Source of the DNA: Hydrogenophaga taeniospiralis
GTDB taxonomy: Bacteria > Pseudomonadota > Gammaproteobacteria > Burkholderiales > Burkholderiaceae_C
DNA length: 64,000 nt
Direction of reading: 5' to 3'
NCBI RefSeq assembly: GCF_020510445.1
Contig: NZ_JAHBAG010000001.1
Span: forward strand, 968,501 to 1,032,500
How positions within the stretch are numbered: position 1 is the stretch's first letter; every line of letters begins with the position of its first letter. Positions 25,612 to 35,728 of this stretch are shown piece after piece. A program made the translations under genes and the position numbers. The notes under the pieces are model-generated. The model searched no databases. It was not told the DNA's origin and saw only the letters and a program-made list of their open reading frames with translations.

Positions 25612-25646
25612 ACTGGCCGCGCCTTCCACGACGCGGTGCCCCAGCC

Positions 25647-26369
25647 ATGCAAGACCCTTCTCCGACCCCAACCCGCTGCCTGCTGGTGGACGACGACCCC
25701 GAGATCCGCAGCTTGCTGGTGGACTTCCTCGCGCCCTTCGGCATGGTGGTGGACACCGTGGCCGACGGCGCGGGCCTGCGCCAGCGCCTGCCGCGCGGCG
25801 GCATCGACGTCTTGCTGCTCGACCTGATGCTGCCCGACGAAAACGGCCTGACGCTGTGCCAGTGGGTGCGGCAGACGCAGCCGGCGCTGCCGGTGATCAT
25901 GCTCACCGCGCAGGGCGACGCGCTCTCGCGCGTGCTCGGGCTGGAGCTGGGTGCCGACGATTACCTGCCCAAACCCTTCGAGCCGCGCGAGCTGGTGGCG
26001 CGCATCAAGGCCGTGCTGCGCCGGGGCGGCGCGGGCGCGGCGGCGCCTGCGGCCACCGTGCTGCGCTTCGAGGGCTGGACCTTCGACCGCGTGCAGCGCC
26101 AGCTCAGCGAGGCCGATGGCCTGGTGGTGCCGCTGTCGGCGGCGGAATACCGTTTGTTGTGCGCCTTCGTGGACCACCCCGGCCAGGCGCTGAGCCGCGA
26201 GCGCCTGCTCGACCTCACCCGCGCACCCGGGGTCGAAGTCAGCGAGCGCAGCGTCGATCTGGCGGTCTCGCGCTTGCGCGGCAAGCTGCGCGACACCGGC
26301 CACGCGCCCAGCCTGATCCGCACCCTGCGCGGTGCGGGCTACCTGTTCACCGCGAAAGTCCAGCCGTGA
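25647..26369 (+). CDS. OmpR-family response regulator
   Basis: A 240-residue response regulator. The receiver has CLLVDDDPEIR with the acidic pocket at residues 15-17, phosphoacceptor Asp59 in VLLLDLMLPDENG, and Lys in LPKPFEPRELVAR. The C-terminal winged-helix effector includes LSAAEYRLLCAFVDHPGQALSRERLLDL and IRTLRGAGYLF. The stop overlaps the GTG start of its histidine kinase. The signal is unknown; the downstream intradiol-dioxygenase-like genes are candidate targets. Confidence 0.9.
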   Translation: MQDPSPTPTRCLLVDDDPEIRSLLVDFLAPFGMVVDTVADGAGLRQRLPRGGIDVLLLDLMLPDENGLTLCQWVRQTQPALPVIMLTAQGDALSRVLGLELGADDYLPKPFEPRELVARIKAVLRRGGAGAAAPAATVLRFEGWTFDRVQRQLSEADGLVVPLSAAEYRLLCAFVDHPGQALSRERLLDLTRAPGVEVSERSVDLAVSRLRGKLRDTGHAPSLIRTLRGAGYLFTAKVQP

Positions 26370-27559
26370 AGCGGCCGCGCTTCAACACCCTGTTCTGGCG
26401 CCTGTTCGTGCTGATGTGGGTGACGCTGATCCTGAGCCACTTCACGGCCTTCGTGCTCTCGATCCCGCTGACCACCGGGGGCGGCAGCCCGGTCGAACGC
26501 ATGAGCGGCGCCAACCTGGCCACCCTGCCGTCGCTGCCCCCGGGCAACCCGCTCACGGCGCGCAGCGACGCGGGGCCACCGGCTGCGCCGACCGCCCCGA
26601 TGGGGCCCCGGCCGGACGGGATGGCGCCGGCTGGCCCCCGGCCCGACGGCCCGCCGCCGACAGGGCGCCCCGGCGACGTGGCCGGCGCCCCGCCCGCGCT
26701 GCCGGCCCAGACCCTGTGGTTCGACTACGCGCTGCGCGCGCTGCTCATCGGCCTGGGCGCGCTGCTCGGCGCGCGCTGGCTGGCCGCGCCCATGCAGCGC
26801 CTGTCGCGCGCGGCGGCCGAGCTCGCGCAGGGTCTGAGCCAGGGGCGCCGCCCGCCCGCGCTCGACGAAGACCGTGGCACGGTGGAGGTGCGCGAGACCG
26901 CGCGCGTGTTCAACCACATGACGCAGCGGCTGCAGGAGCAGTTCGACCAGCGCAGCCTGCACATGGCCGCGCTCTCGCACGACCTGCGCACGCCGCTGAC
27001 GCGGCTGCGGCTGCGCATCGAGCGCCTGCCCGAGGCCGTGGCCCAGGCCGCCATCGCCGACATCCGCGAAATGGACGAGATGATCGACGCCTCGCTGGCC
27101 GTGATGCGCGAGCAGTCAAACGGGGCCGAGCCCCGCGTGGTGGACCTGGGCGCGATGCTGCAGTCGCTGGTGGACGACCTGTGCGAGCAGGGCCAGGCGG
27201 TCGAACTCGCCGAGCCGCCCGCGGCGCGCGTGCGGGTGCACCCCGCCTCGCTGCGCCGCATCCTGGGCAACCTGGTGGGCAACGCGCTGCGCTACGGCCA
27301 GCGCGCCCGCCTGAGCCTGGAGCCCGCAGCGGCGGGCGTGGCGGTGCACGTGGACGACGACGGGCCGGGCATACCGCCCGAACAGCTCGAGCGCGTGTTC
27401 CAGCCCTGGGTGCGCCTGCCCGGCGAGCAGCGCCCCAGCGGCAGCGGGCTGGGCCTGGCCATCGCCCGCGACCTGGCGCAGCGCGAAGGCGGCACGCTGG
27501 CCCTGGGCAACCGGCCCACGGGCGGGCTGCGCGCGACCCTGGTGTTGCCGGCGGCTTGA
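26366..27559 (+). CDS. Sensor histidine kinase (EnvZ-like)
   Basis: A 397-residue kinase starting at GTG 26366 in a GTGA overlap with the response regulator. Transmembrane helix 1 is about residues 11-32 and helix 2 about 122-140. The periplasmic loop (about 33-118) is strongly Pro/Gly rich, with near-repeats GPRPDGMAPA and GPRPDGPPPT, unlike a usual folded sensor domain. HAMP-like residues follow, then His205 in AALSHDLRTPLTR, the N box (LGNLVGNALRYG), DDDGPGIPPEQ and SGSGLGLAIA. A longer frame upstream is a shadow of the regulator gene. Confidence 0.9.
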   Translation: MKRPRFNTLFWRLFVLMWVTLILSHFTAFVLSIPLTTGGGSPVERMSGANLATLPSLPPGNPLTARSDAGPPAAPTAPMGPRPDGMAPAGPRPDGPPPTGRPGDVAGAPPALPAQTLWFDYALRALLIGLGALLGARWLAAPMQRLSRAAAELAQGLSQGRRPPALDEDRGTVEVRETARVFNHMTQRLQEQFDQRSLHMAALSHDLRTPLTRLRLRIERLPEAVAQAAIADIREMDEMIDASLAVMREQSNGAEPRVVDLGAMLQSLVDDLCEQGQAVELAEPPAARVRVHPASLRRILGNLVGNALRYGQRARLSLEPAAAGVAVHVDDDGPGIPPEQLERVFQPWVRLPGEQRPSGSGLGLAIARDLAQREGGTLALGNRPTGGLRATLVLPAA

Positions 27560-27670
27560 GGCGCCTGCGGCGCCATGGCGCCGCGAGGCCACGACAGCGC
27601 GCCGCGTTTGTGTCAGGCCCGACACAAATCGCCCACGCAGCGTTCACAGGCCCTCCACAGAATCGTGGGC

Positions 27671-28318
27671 ATGCTTCAAACGCTTGCTCCCTCCGATGCC
27701 ATCACACCCGCTGTCGCCTGCGATGACGCGGTGCCGTCACGGACCCTGCTGCGTGTGCAGCCCACGCAGCGGCCGTACCCGCTGCTGGAGTTTTTGCAGC
27801 GCTCGCCGCTGCTGCGGCGCGACATTGCGCGGGGCAGCCCCGGCCTTTCGCTGACGCTGAACATGCGGATCGTGGACGCGCGGGGCCGTCCCATCGAGCA
27901 CGCGGCGGTCTACATCTGGCACTACGACGCGCGCTGCTGGACCATCGACTTCCAGGGCGACGAGCTCGACGCGATCACCTGCATGCGCGGCGTGCAGATC
28001 AGCGATGCCGACGGCGCGGTCGGCTTCCACACCGTTTACCCGCGCAAATACCGGGACAACACCGTGCCGGTCTACCTGCAGATCTATTTCAACAACGGCC
28101 GGCAGGTCACGGCGCGCTCCGACGTCTGCCTGCTCCTGCCCCAGGAGGCCGACGGCCCCCTGAAAGGCGTGCCGCTGGCCGACCCGCTGCCGGCGCGCAC
28201 CACGCGGCCGCGCTTCAGCGACGACGGCGACGCGGTGCTGCTGACGCTGGACCGGCTGTCGGTCGATCTGGACACCGGCGGACTGCGCGGTGACGTGCGG
28301 ATCGGCATCGATCTCTGA
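27671..28318 (+). CDS. Intradiol dioxygenase-like protein lacking iron-ligand histidines
   Basis: A 215-residue protein resembling the catalytic core of intradiol ring-cleavage dioxygenases: LTLNMRIVDARGRPIEHAAVYIWHYDARCW, RGVQISDADGAVGFHTVYPRKYRDN. The second tyrosine-like position (Tyr127) is kept, but the HxH iron-ligand pair is replaced, with PVYLQIYF where active relatives have PHIHFEIY. The first ligand tyrosine also seems to be lost (Trp90 nearby). It therefore probably does not cleave catechols and may have a binding or structural role. It precedes an intact paralogue by 57 bases. Confidence 0.75.
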   Translation: MLQTLAPSDAITPAVACDDAVPSRTLLRVQPTQRPYPLLEFLQRSPLLRRDIARGSPGLSLTLNMRIVDARGRPIEHAAVYIWHYDARCWTIDFQGDELDAITCMRGVQISDADGAVGFHTVYPRKYRDNTVPVYLQIYFNNGRQVTARSDVCLLLPQEADGPLKGVPLADPLPARTTRPRFSDDGDAVLLTLDRLSVDLDTGGLRGDVRIGIDL

Positions 28319-28375
28319 CGGCGCGGCGCTTGGCGCCCGAACCCCTTCCCACTCCCCCACTGAAAGGACATTGCC

Positions 28376-29227
28376 TTGACCCCACACCATCCCCATGGTC
28401 TGAACCACGACCTCGACACCCTGGCCCGCCAGATCCGCGAACGCCGCAGCGCCTTGCGCTGGCTCGCCGCGGGCGCCTGCGCCTCGCTCGCGCCGCTCTC
28501 GCTGGTGGCCTGTGGCGGTGGCGGCGATGACGAGAGCGAAGACGCCGTGAGCGCCGCCTCGGGCGGCAGCTGCAGCACCATCCCGCGCGAGACGGCGGGC
28601 CCGTACCCGGCCGACGGCACCACGGCGTCGAACCAGCGCCTGAACGCGCTGACGCTCTCGGGCATCGTGCGCAGCGACATCCGCAGCAGCATCGGGGGCG
28701 CCAGCGGCACGGCCCCGGGCGTGCCGCTGACGGTGACGCTCAACCTCGTCAACACCTCCGACAGCTGCAACAGCCTGGAGGGCTACGCGGTCTATCTGTG
28801 GCACTGCACGCGCGACGGCGGTTATTCGATGTATTCGAGCGGCTACACGGGCGAGAACTTCCTGCGCGGTGTGCAGGTGAGCGACGCCAACGGGCAGGTC
28901 AGTTTCAGCACCATCTTTCCCGGTTGCTACAGCGGGCGCTGGCCCCACATCCACTTCGAGATCTACCCCAGCCTGAGCGCGGCCACCGGCAGCGACAGCG
29001 TGGGCGACCACCTCACGGTGTCGCAGCTGGCCCTGCCCGCGAGCGTGTGCAACCAGGTCTATGGCGTGGCCTCCGGCTACAGCAGCAGCGTGCGCAATTT
29101 CGCCAACATCTCGCTGGCGAGCGACAACGTGTTCGGCAACGACAGCGCGGCGCAGCAGCTGGCCAGCGTGAGCGGCAGCGTGACGCAGGGTTTTGTGGCC
29201 ACGCTGGAGGTGGGGGTGGCGGCTTGA
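28376..29227 (+). CDS. Tat-exported lipoprotein, intradiol dioxygenase family
   Basis: A 283-residue intradiol-dioxygenase-like protein. The N-terminus has RR (residues 23-24), a hydrophobic segment and lipobox SLVAC (Cys46), indicating an exported lipoprotein. The start is TTG at 28376, with GAAAGGAC upstream; no in-frame ATG fits. The iron ligands of the family are present: Tyr150 (DGGY), Tyr185 (PGCY), His191 and His193 (PHIHFEIY). Secreted members of this family act on aromatic or unknown substrates. It forms a pair with the degenerate gene upstream and a small lipoprotein downstream. Confidence 0.8.
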   Translation: MTPHHPHGLNHDLDTLARQIRERRSALRWLAAGACASLAPLSLVACGGGGDDESEDAVSAASGGSCSTIPRETAGPYPADGTTASNQRLNALTLSGIVRSDIRSSIGGASGTAPGVPLTVTLNLVNTSDSCNSLEGYAVYLWHCTRDGGYSMYSSGYTGENFLRGVQVSDANGQVSFSTIFPGCYSGRWPHIHFEIYPSLSAATGSDSVGDHLTVSQLALPASVCNQVYGVASGYSSSVRNFANISLASDNVFGNDSAAQQLASVSGSVTQGFVATLEVGVAA

Positions 29228-29322
29228 GCGAAGCCCCGCGCTCAGGCCCGGGGCGCCGTGGCGCCTGAACGGCTTCCCATGCTCTTTCCCCCTTTTTCGT
29301 TGTTTCACATCAGGAGTTCGTC

Positions 29323-29583
29323 ATGACGTCGTTCGTGTTTCGCGCCGCCAGCGCCTGCGTGCTGGCCAGCACCCTGGGGGCTTGCCAAGCCCAGTCCGCC
29401 CCCGGTGGTAAACCCCCCGGACCACCGCCCGAAGCGGTGCAGGCCTGTCAGGGCAAGACCGCTGGCGCCCAGGCCAGCTTCACCGGGCGCGACGGGCGCA
29501 GCTTCACCGGGGTCTGCGAAAACGTGGACGGCGTGCTGGCGCTGCGGCCGTCCCATGGCAACGGTGGACCGCCGCCGCGCTGA
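29323..29583 (+). CDS. Small lipoprotein, function unknown
   Basis: An 86-residue protein with lipobox STLGAC (Cys21) and a mature part containing CQGKTAGAQASFTGRDGRSFTGVC. Two further cysteines could form a disulfide, and the tail is Pro/Gly rich. I do not recognise a characterised function. It lies 95 bases after the Tat dioxygenase-like gene and shares its strand, so it may be in the same secreted-protein unit. Confidence 0.7.
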   Translation: MTSFVFRAASACVLASTLGACQAQSAPGGKPPGPPPEAVQACQGKTAGAQASFTGRDGRSFTGVCENVDGVLALRPSHGNGGPPPR

Positions 29584-29593
29584 ACGCCATGCC

Positions 29594-30028
29594 TCAGCGG
29601 ATGCCGCCCACGTAGCGCGGGCCCGGCGCGTCGCCCTCGGGTTTGCGCGGGGTGCCGAAGACGGAGTTGAGCGTGGACTCCAGAAAGCCGCTGGGTTGCG
29701 CCGAGTCTGAAAAACCGCTGGGGCGCACCGGCGCGGCGCTGGTGGCTCTGGCGGGGGGCCGGCCGGCCTTGAGCCGTTCGCTGGCGACCGCCAGCAGGGG
29801 TTTGCGCACCACCGCGCCCAGCTGCGGAATCAGGGCTTCGAGCTTCTCGGCCCAGGGCAGCAGCTCGGTGTGGCCTTCGGTGGCCGCCTGTTCGCGTGCG
29901 TAGCGCACGATCTCGTGCGCGTAGTCGGCGTTGGTGGCCATCCACTCGGTGTCGGTCACGCGCCCGGTCTTGCGGCGCAGCAACACATGCAGGTGGGCGG
30001 CGGTGGCAAAGCTTTCGGTGGAGGTCAT
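29594..30028 (-). CDS. Conserved hypothetical protein
   Basis: A 144-residue cytoplasmic protein. The N-terminal 75 residues look helical (FATAAHLHVLLRRKTGRVTDTEWMATNADYAHEIVRYARE, then HTELLPWAEKLEAL), and the C-terminus is disordered and Pro/Ser rich. I do not recognise the family. A purine-rich tract (GAAAGGACGC) precedes the start. Downstream is the convergent small lipoprotein, so it does not share that transcript. Confidence 0.65.
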   Translation of the reverse strand: MTSTESFATAAHLHVLLRRKTGRVTDTEWMATNADYAHEIVRYAREQAATEGHTELLPWAEKLEALIPQLGAVVRKPLLAVASERLKAGRPPARATSAAPVRPSGFSDSAQPSGFLESTLNSVFGTPRKPEGDAPGPRYVGGIR

Positions 30029-30104
30029 GGCTGCGTCCTTTCAATGGCTCAAGTTGTCGATGTCGCCGGAGCAAGATAGACAACGAGCGAAGGGGTAAAA
30101 CCCC

Positions 30105-30182
30105 AGGGCACCGCCGGGCCGGCTTTGCCGGACGGCCAGTGCCGCCCCCCTTGGGGGTGACGCGAAGCGGCGCGGGGGGTGT
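30105..30182. repeat. Dispersed C-rich/G-rich repeat, copy B
   Basis: This copy is close to the reverse complement of copy C at 46391-46466. Both have CCGGCAAAGCCGG, a C5-spacer-G5 block and a GCGCCGC-type arm in the same order. It sits 3' to amt and could act as a transcription or mRNA-end element. Function is not known. Confidence 0.7.
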
Positions 30183-30188
30183 TCCATC

Positions 30189-31538
<1,350 letters not shown>

Positions 31539-31570
31539 CTTGTTACCTTTTCCAACGACCCACGGCCCAG

Positions 31571-31586
31571 AGCATTTCCTGTGCCA
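31571..31586 (-). promoter_or_regulatory. Sigma-54 promoter match for amtB
   Basis: Read on the minus strand, TGGCACAGGAAATGCT has the -24 GG and -12 GC separated by exactly ten bases, as in TGGCAC-N5-TTGC. The predicted start is about 20 bases before the amtB ATG. This is one of the best consensus matches in the window. Confidence 0.75.
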
Positions 31587-31758
31587 GTGGGCCCCGGAAC
31601 CAAGGGAAAGCCCGTATGCACGACAACGGTGCGAGCGGCTACAGTGCTGTCACTCGCTCACAGCGGCCTTGCCGCTGTCGACCGCGGGGGACCGAGGAGA
31701 CAACCCAGTCCAACCAGAAAATGGTTTTTCAGCGTCCCCAGAGATGCACCCAGATCAC

Positions 31759-31790
31759 AAGCCGACCTCACGAGGGTCGGCTTTTTTTTT
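31759..31790 (+). terminator. Strong rho-independent terminator, plus strand
   Basis: GCCGACC and GGTCGGC form a seven-base perfect stem, extended by two A-T pairs, around the loop TCACGAG, followed by nine T. It faces the hydrogenase operon. No plus-strand gene is visible upstream of it, so either it insulates the hox promoter from read-through or it ends a short untranslated RNA. Confidence 0.9.
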
Positions 31791-31918
31791 GCCCGTTTGG
31801 GCCACCGATTCTTCAAGACGAAACGGAATGTGATTGTCCGGTTTGTCTGATCAAGTGGAACTCTGTTTTCCAGTTCTGAAATGACCGAAGTGAAGCGAGG
31901 TCTCTGAAGTCAAAAAAA

Positions 31919-31934
31919 CTTGATTAAAATCAAG
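31919..31934. promoter_or_regulatory. Inverted repeat, candidate HoxA/activator site
   Basis: CTTGAT-TAAA-ATCAAG is a perfect repeat with six-base arms, centred about 78 bases upstream of the predicted hoxK transcription start. That is the usual distance for an NtrC-type activator such as HoxA. Binding by HoxA is inferred. Confidence 0.5.
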
Positions 31935-31978
31935 TGCTTACGGAGCATTCTCGGTGTTTTCCCGGGGATGGCTTGTGA

Positions 31979-31994
31979 TGGCCTGCGGCTTGCG
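31979..31994 (+). promoter_or_regulatory. hoxK: Sigma-54 promoter match for the hox operon
   Basis: TGGCCTGCGGCTTGCG keeps the -24 GG and -12 GC with the required ten-base spacing and the TTGC of the -12 box. It lies about 93 bases before the hoxK ATG. In Cupriavidus necator the membrane-bound hydrogenase promoter is sigma-54- and HoxA-dependent, so this match fits the family pattern. Confidence 0.7.
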
Positions 31995-32086
31995 AACGGT
32001 AGATCACCTGCCTGCACGAGCGGCGGGACCAGGGGGACCCACCGGCGCGAGCCGGCCCGACCCACACAAGCCAACGGAGACAACCC

Positions 32087-33178
32087 ATGATGGAAACCTT
32101 TTACGAGGTGATGCGCCGCAAGGGCATTTCGCGCCGCAGCTTTCTCAAGTACTGCTCGCTCACCGCCACCTCGCTGGGGCTGGCCCCCTCGTTCGTGCCG
32201 CAGATCGCGCACGCCATGGAAACCAAGCCGCGCACCCCGGTGCTCTGGCTGCACGGCCTGGAATGCACCTGCTGCACCGAGTCCTTCATCCGCTCGGCGC
32301 ACCCGCTGGCCAAGGACGTGGTGCTCTCCATGATCAGCCTGGACTACGACGACACCCTGATGGCCGCCGCCGGCCACCAGGCCGAGGCGATCCTCGAAGA
32401 GATCATGACCAAGTACAAGGGCCAGTACATCCTGGCGGTGGAAGGCAACCCGCCGCTGAACGAAGACGGCATGTTCTGCATCCAGTCGGGCAAGCCCTTC
32501 ATCGACAAGCTCAAGCACGTGGCGAAAGACGCCAAGGCCATCATCGCCTGGGGTTCGTGCGCTTCGTGGGGCTGCGTGCAGGCCGCCAAGCCAAACCCGA
32601 CCCAGGCCACGCCGATCCACAAGGTCATCACCGACAAACCCATCATCAAGGTGCCAGGCTGCCCGCCCATCCCCGAGGTGATGACGGGCGTGATCACCTA
32701 CATGCTGACCTTCGACAAGATCCCCGAGCTGGACCGCCAGGGCCGGCCGAAGATGTTCTACAGCCAGCGCATCCACGACAAGTGCTACCGCCGCCCGCAC
32801 TTCGACGCCGGCCAGTTCGTCGAGACCTGGGACGACGAGTCCGCGCGCAAGGGCTACTGCCTCTACAAGGTCGGCTGCAAGGGCCCGACCACCTACAACG
32901 CCTGCTCCACCGTGATGTGGAACGAGGGCACCAGCTTCCCGATCAAGGCCGGCCACGGCTGCATCGGCTGCAGTGAAGACGGCTTCTGGGACAAGGGTTC
33001 GTTCTACGACCGCCTGACCGACATCCACGCCTTCGGCATCGAGGCCAACGCCGACGAGATCGGCGGCACGGCGGCCGGTGTAGTGGGGGCCGCGGTCGCG
33101 GCGCACGCCGCCATCTCGGTGGCCAAGCGCTCGCGTGACAAGGCCGCGGAGAAAAAAGCGGCGTCTACCAACAGCTGA
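32087..33178 (+). CDS. hoxK: Membrane-bound [NiFe] hydrogenase small subunit (O2-tolerant)
   Basis: A 363-residue precursor of the electron-transfer subunit. The Tat signal is RRSFLK (16-21) with a hydrophobic core ending AHA at 43. It carries three Fe-S cluster sites. The proximal site has six cysteines, Cys60, Cys62, Cys63, Cys158, Cys163 and Cys192, equal to mature 17, 19, 20, 115, 120 and 149. The supernumerary Cys19 and Cys120 are the hallmark of the [4Fe-3S] cluster of O2-tolerant group 1d enzymes. A C-terminal hydrophobic helix (about 325-345) anchors the enzyme to the membrane. It is first in the operon. Confidence 0.97.
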   Translation: MMETFYEVMRRKGISRRSFLKYCSLTATSLGLAPSFVPQIAHAMETKPRTPVLWLHGLECTCCTESFIRSAHPLAKDVVLSMISLDYDDTLMAAAGHQAEAILEEIMTKYKGQYILAVEGNPPLNEDGMFCIQSGKPFIDKLKHVAKDAKAIIAWGSCASWGCVQAAKPNPTQATPIHKVITDKPIIKVPGCPPIPEVMTGVITYMLTFDKIPELDRQGRPKMFYSQRIHDKCYRRPHFDAGQFVETWDDESARKGYCLYKVGCKGPTTYNACSTVMWNEGTSFPIKAGHGCIGCSEDGFWDKGSFYDRLTDIHAFGIEANADEIGGTAAGVVGAAVAAHAAISVAKRSRDKAAEKKAASTNS

Positions 33179-33202
33179 TCCAGACACACGAGGAAGAACA
33201 CC

Positions 33203-35062
33203 ATGGGTGCTTACGAAACACAGGGCTTCAAGATGGACAACACCGGCCGGCGCATCGTCGTCGACCCGGTCACGCGCATCGAGGGCCACATGCGCTGCGA
33301 GGTCAACCTCGACAGCAACAACGTCATCCGCAACGCGGTCTCCACCGGCACCATGTGGCGTGGTCTGGAAGTGATCCTGAAAGGCCGCGACCCGCGCGAC
33401 GCCTGGGCTTTTGTGGAACGCATCTGCGGCGTCTGCACCGGCTGCCACGCGCTGACCTCGGTGCGCGCGGTGGAAGACGCGCTCGGCATCCGCATCCCGC
33501 TGAACGCCCACCTGATCCGCGAGATGATGGCCAAGACGCTGCAGGTGCACGACCACGCGGTGCACTTCTACCACCTGCACGCGCTCGACTGGGTCGATGT
33601 CGTGTCCTGCCTGCAGGCCGACCCGAAGAAGACCAGCGAGCTGCAGCAACTGGTGTCGCCCGCGCACCCGCTGTCCTCGCCCGGCTACTTCCGCGACGTG
33701 CAGAACCGCCTGAAGAAGTTCGTTGAAAGCGGCCAGCTCGGGCCCTTCGCCAACGGCTACTGGGGCAGCAAGGCCTATGTGCTGCCGCCCGAGGCCAACC
33801 TGATGGCCGTGACGCACTACCTCGAAGCGCTGGACCTGCAGAAAGAGTGGGTCAAGGTGCACACCATCTTCGGTGGCAAGAACCCGCACCCCAACTACCT
33901 GGTGGGCGGCGTGCCTTGCGCCATCAACCTGGACGGCAACGGCGCCGCCGGCGCCCCGATCAACATGGAGCGGCTGAACTTCGTGCAGGCCCGCATCCAG
34001 GAAATGATCGACTTCAACAACAACGTCTACATCCCGGACGTGCTGGCCATCGGCACCATCTACAAGAACGCCGGCTGGCTCTACGGCGGCGGCCTCTCCG
34101 CCACCAACGTGGCCGACTACGGCACTTACGAGAAGGTGCCGTACGACCACAGCACGCACCAGCTGCCCGGCGGCGTGATCCTGAACGGCGACTGGAACAA
34201 GATCCACGCCATCGACCCGCGCGACCCCGAGCAGGTGCAGGAATTCGTGAGCCACAGCTGGTACAAGTACGGCGACGAGACCAAGGGGCTGCACCCCTGG
34301 GACGGCGTCACCGAAGCCAACTACGCCCCCGAAGGCCCGAACTTCAAGGGCACGCGCACCCAGATCGAGAACCTGGATGAGTCCGCCAAGTACTCGTGGA
34401 TCAAGAGCCCGCGCTGGCGCGGTCACGCCGTCGAGGTCGGCCCGCTGTCGCGCTACATCCTGGGCTATGCCCATGCTGTGCAGGGCAACAAGTACTGCCA
34501 GCGCGTGAAGGAGCAGGTGGACGGCGCCGCGGTGGCGATCAACAGCGCGATCCCCAAGGCCCTGGGCCTGCCGGAAACCAACTTCTCGCTCAAGCAGCTG
34601 CTGCCCACCACCATCGGCCGCACCCTGGCGCGCGCGCTGGAAGGCCAGTACTGCGGCGAAATGATGATGGACGACTTCAAACAGCTGATCGGCAACATCA
34701 AGGCCGGCGACACCAGCACCGTCAACGCCGACAAGTGGGACCCGTCCACCTGGCCGAAAGAGGCCAAGGGCGTGGGCACGGTCGCCGCGCCACGCGGCAT
34801 GCTGGGCCACTGGATCAAGATCAAGGACGGCAAGATCGAGAACTACCAGTGCGTGGTGCCCACCACCTGGAACGGTTCGCCGCGCGACACCAAGGGCCAG
34901 ATCGGCGCCTTCGAGGCCTCGCTCATGAACACGCCCATGGTCAACCCCGAGCAGCCGCTGGAGATCCTGCGCACGCTGCACAGCTTCGACCCCTGTCTGG
35001 CTTGCTCGACCCACGTGATGAGCGAAGACGGCCAGGAGATGAGCAGAGTCACTGTGCGCTGA
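33203..35062 (+). CDS. hoxG: Membrane-bound [NiFe] hydrogenase large subunit
   Basis: A 619-residue catalytic subunit. The Ni-Fe ligands are in [10 protein letters not shown] (Cys75, Cys78) and DPCLACSTH (Cys598, Cys601). His604 is followed by 15 residues ([15 protein letters not shown]) that the HoxM protease would remove after metal insertion. Cys81 in the first motif is also kept. It is exported with HoxK as a folded Tat complex. It begins 24 bases after hoxK. Confidence 0.97.
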   Translation: MGAYETQGFKMDNTGRRIVVDPVTRIEGHMRCEVNLDSNNVIRNAVSTGTMWRGLEVILKGRDPRDAWAFVERICGVCTGCHALTSVRAVEDALGIRIPLNAHLIREMMAKTLQVHDHAVHFYHLHALDWVDVVSCLQADPKKTSELQQLVSPAHPLSSPGYFRDVQNRLKKFVESGQLGPFANGYWGSKAYVLPPEANLMAVTHYLEALDLQKEWVKVHTIFGGKNPHPNYLVGGVPCAINLDGNGAAGAPINMERLNFVQARIQEMIDFNNNVYIPDVLAIGTIYKNAGWLYGGGLSATNVADYGTYEKVPYDHSTHQLPGGVILNGDWNKIHAIDPRDPEQVQEFVSHSWYKYGDETKGLHPWDGVTEANYAPEGPNFKGTRTQIENLDESAKYSWIKSPRWRGHAVEVGPLSRYILGYAHAVQGNKYCQRVKEQVDGAAVAINSAIPKALGLPETNFSLKQLLPTTIGRTLARALEGQYCGEMMMDDFKQLIGNIKAGDTSTVNADKWDPSTWPKEAKGVGTVAAPRGMLGHWIKIKDGKIENYQCVVPTTWNGSPRDTKGQIGAFEASLMNTPMVNPEQPLEILRTLHSFDPCLACSTHVMSEDGQEMSRVTVR

Positions 35063-35084
35063 ACCCCACAACGAGGAGAAACAC

Positions 35085-35687
35085 ATGCAATCGAAATACA
35101 TCCGCCGTTTGACTGCCGCCGCGCTGCTGACCGGTCTGGCCGGCGTGGCCCAGGCCCACCCGGGTCACGGCGCCACCAGCCTCATGGAAGGCCTGGCTCA
35201 CCCCTTCGGCCTGGACCACCTGCTGGCCATGGTGGCCGTGGGCGTGTGGTCGGTCTCGGCCCTGCCGAAAGGCAAGGCCTGGCAAGGCCCGGCCACGTTT
35301 TTGCTGGCGCTGGTCATCAGCGCATCGCTGGGCGCAGCCGGCGTGAGCCTGCCGTTCCTGGAGCAGGGCGTGGCGCTGTCGGTGCTGCTGTTCGGCGCCA
35401 TGCTGGTGCTGGCCCGCCGCACGATGCCGGCCGCCGTCGGCCTGGGGCTGGTGGCCGCGGCGGCTTCGCTGCACGGCCTGGCGCACGGCGCTGAAACGCC
35501 GGCCACGGGTTTCGCAGGGTATGCCGCGGGCTTCCTGCTGACCACGGCCGCGCTGCACATCGGCGGCGTGTTCGCGGGCCTCGGCATCCGCCGCGCGCTG
35601 GCCGAACGCAGCGGCTGGGCGCTGGGTGGCCTGGGCGCGGTGCTGGGCGCATCCGGCCTGGTGCTCTTCGGTCAGTTGGCGGCCTGA
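35085..35687 (+). CDS. hupE: HupE/UreJ family protein, likely nickel transporter
   Basis: A 200-residue membrane protein with a signal-like start (1-24), then HPGHG, HPFGLDHLLAMVAVGVW and further helices including SLHGLAHGAE. These histidine-rich motifs define the HupE/UreJ family, secondary Ni permeases linked to hydrogenase or urease. It is placed between hoxG and hoxZ, an uncommon position, and may replace the HoxN-type permease of Cupriavidus, which is absent here. Confidence 0.92.
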   Translation: MQSKYIRRLTAAALLTGLAGVAQAHPGHGATSLMEGLAHPFGLDHLLAMVAVGVWSVSALPKGKAWQGPATFLLALVISASLGAAGVSLPFLEQGVALSVLLFGAMLVLARRTMPAAVGLGLVAAAASLHGLAHGAETPATGFAGYAAGFLLTTAALHIGGVFAGLGIRRALAERSGWALGGLGAVLGASGLVLFGQLAA

Positions 35688-35728
35688 CGGCCACCCCGAT
35701 CAACGGCAACCGTTATTTGGAGGCCACC

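Noticed and set aside
31910..35101. A 1063-codon open frame on the minus strand
   Set aside because: It is the antisense shadow of hoxK and hoxG, both of which have full catalytic motifs. Its translation is His/Ala/Gly/Arg-rich low-complexity sequence with no domain.
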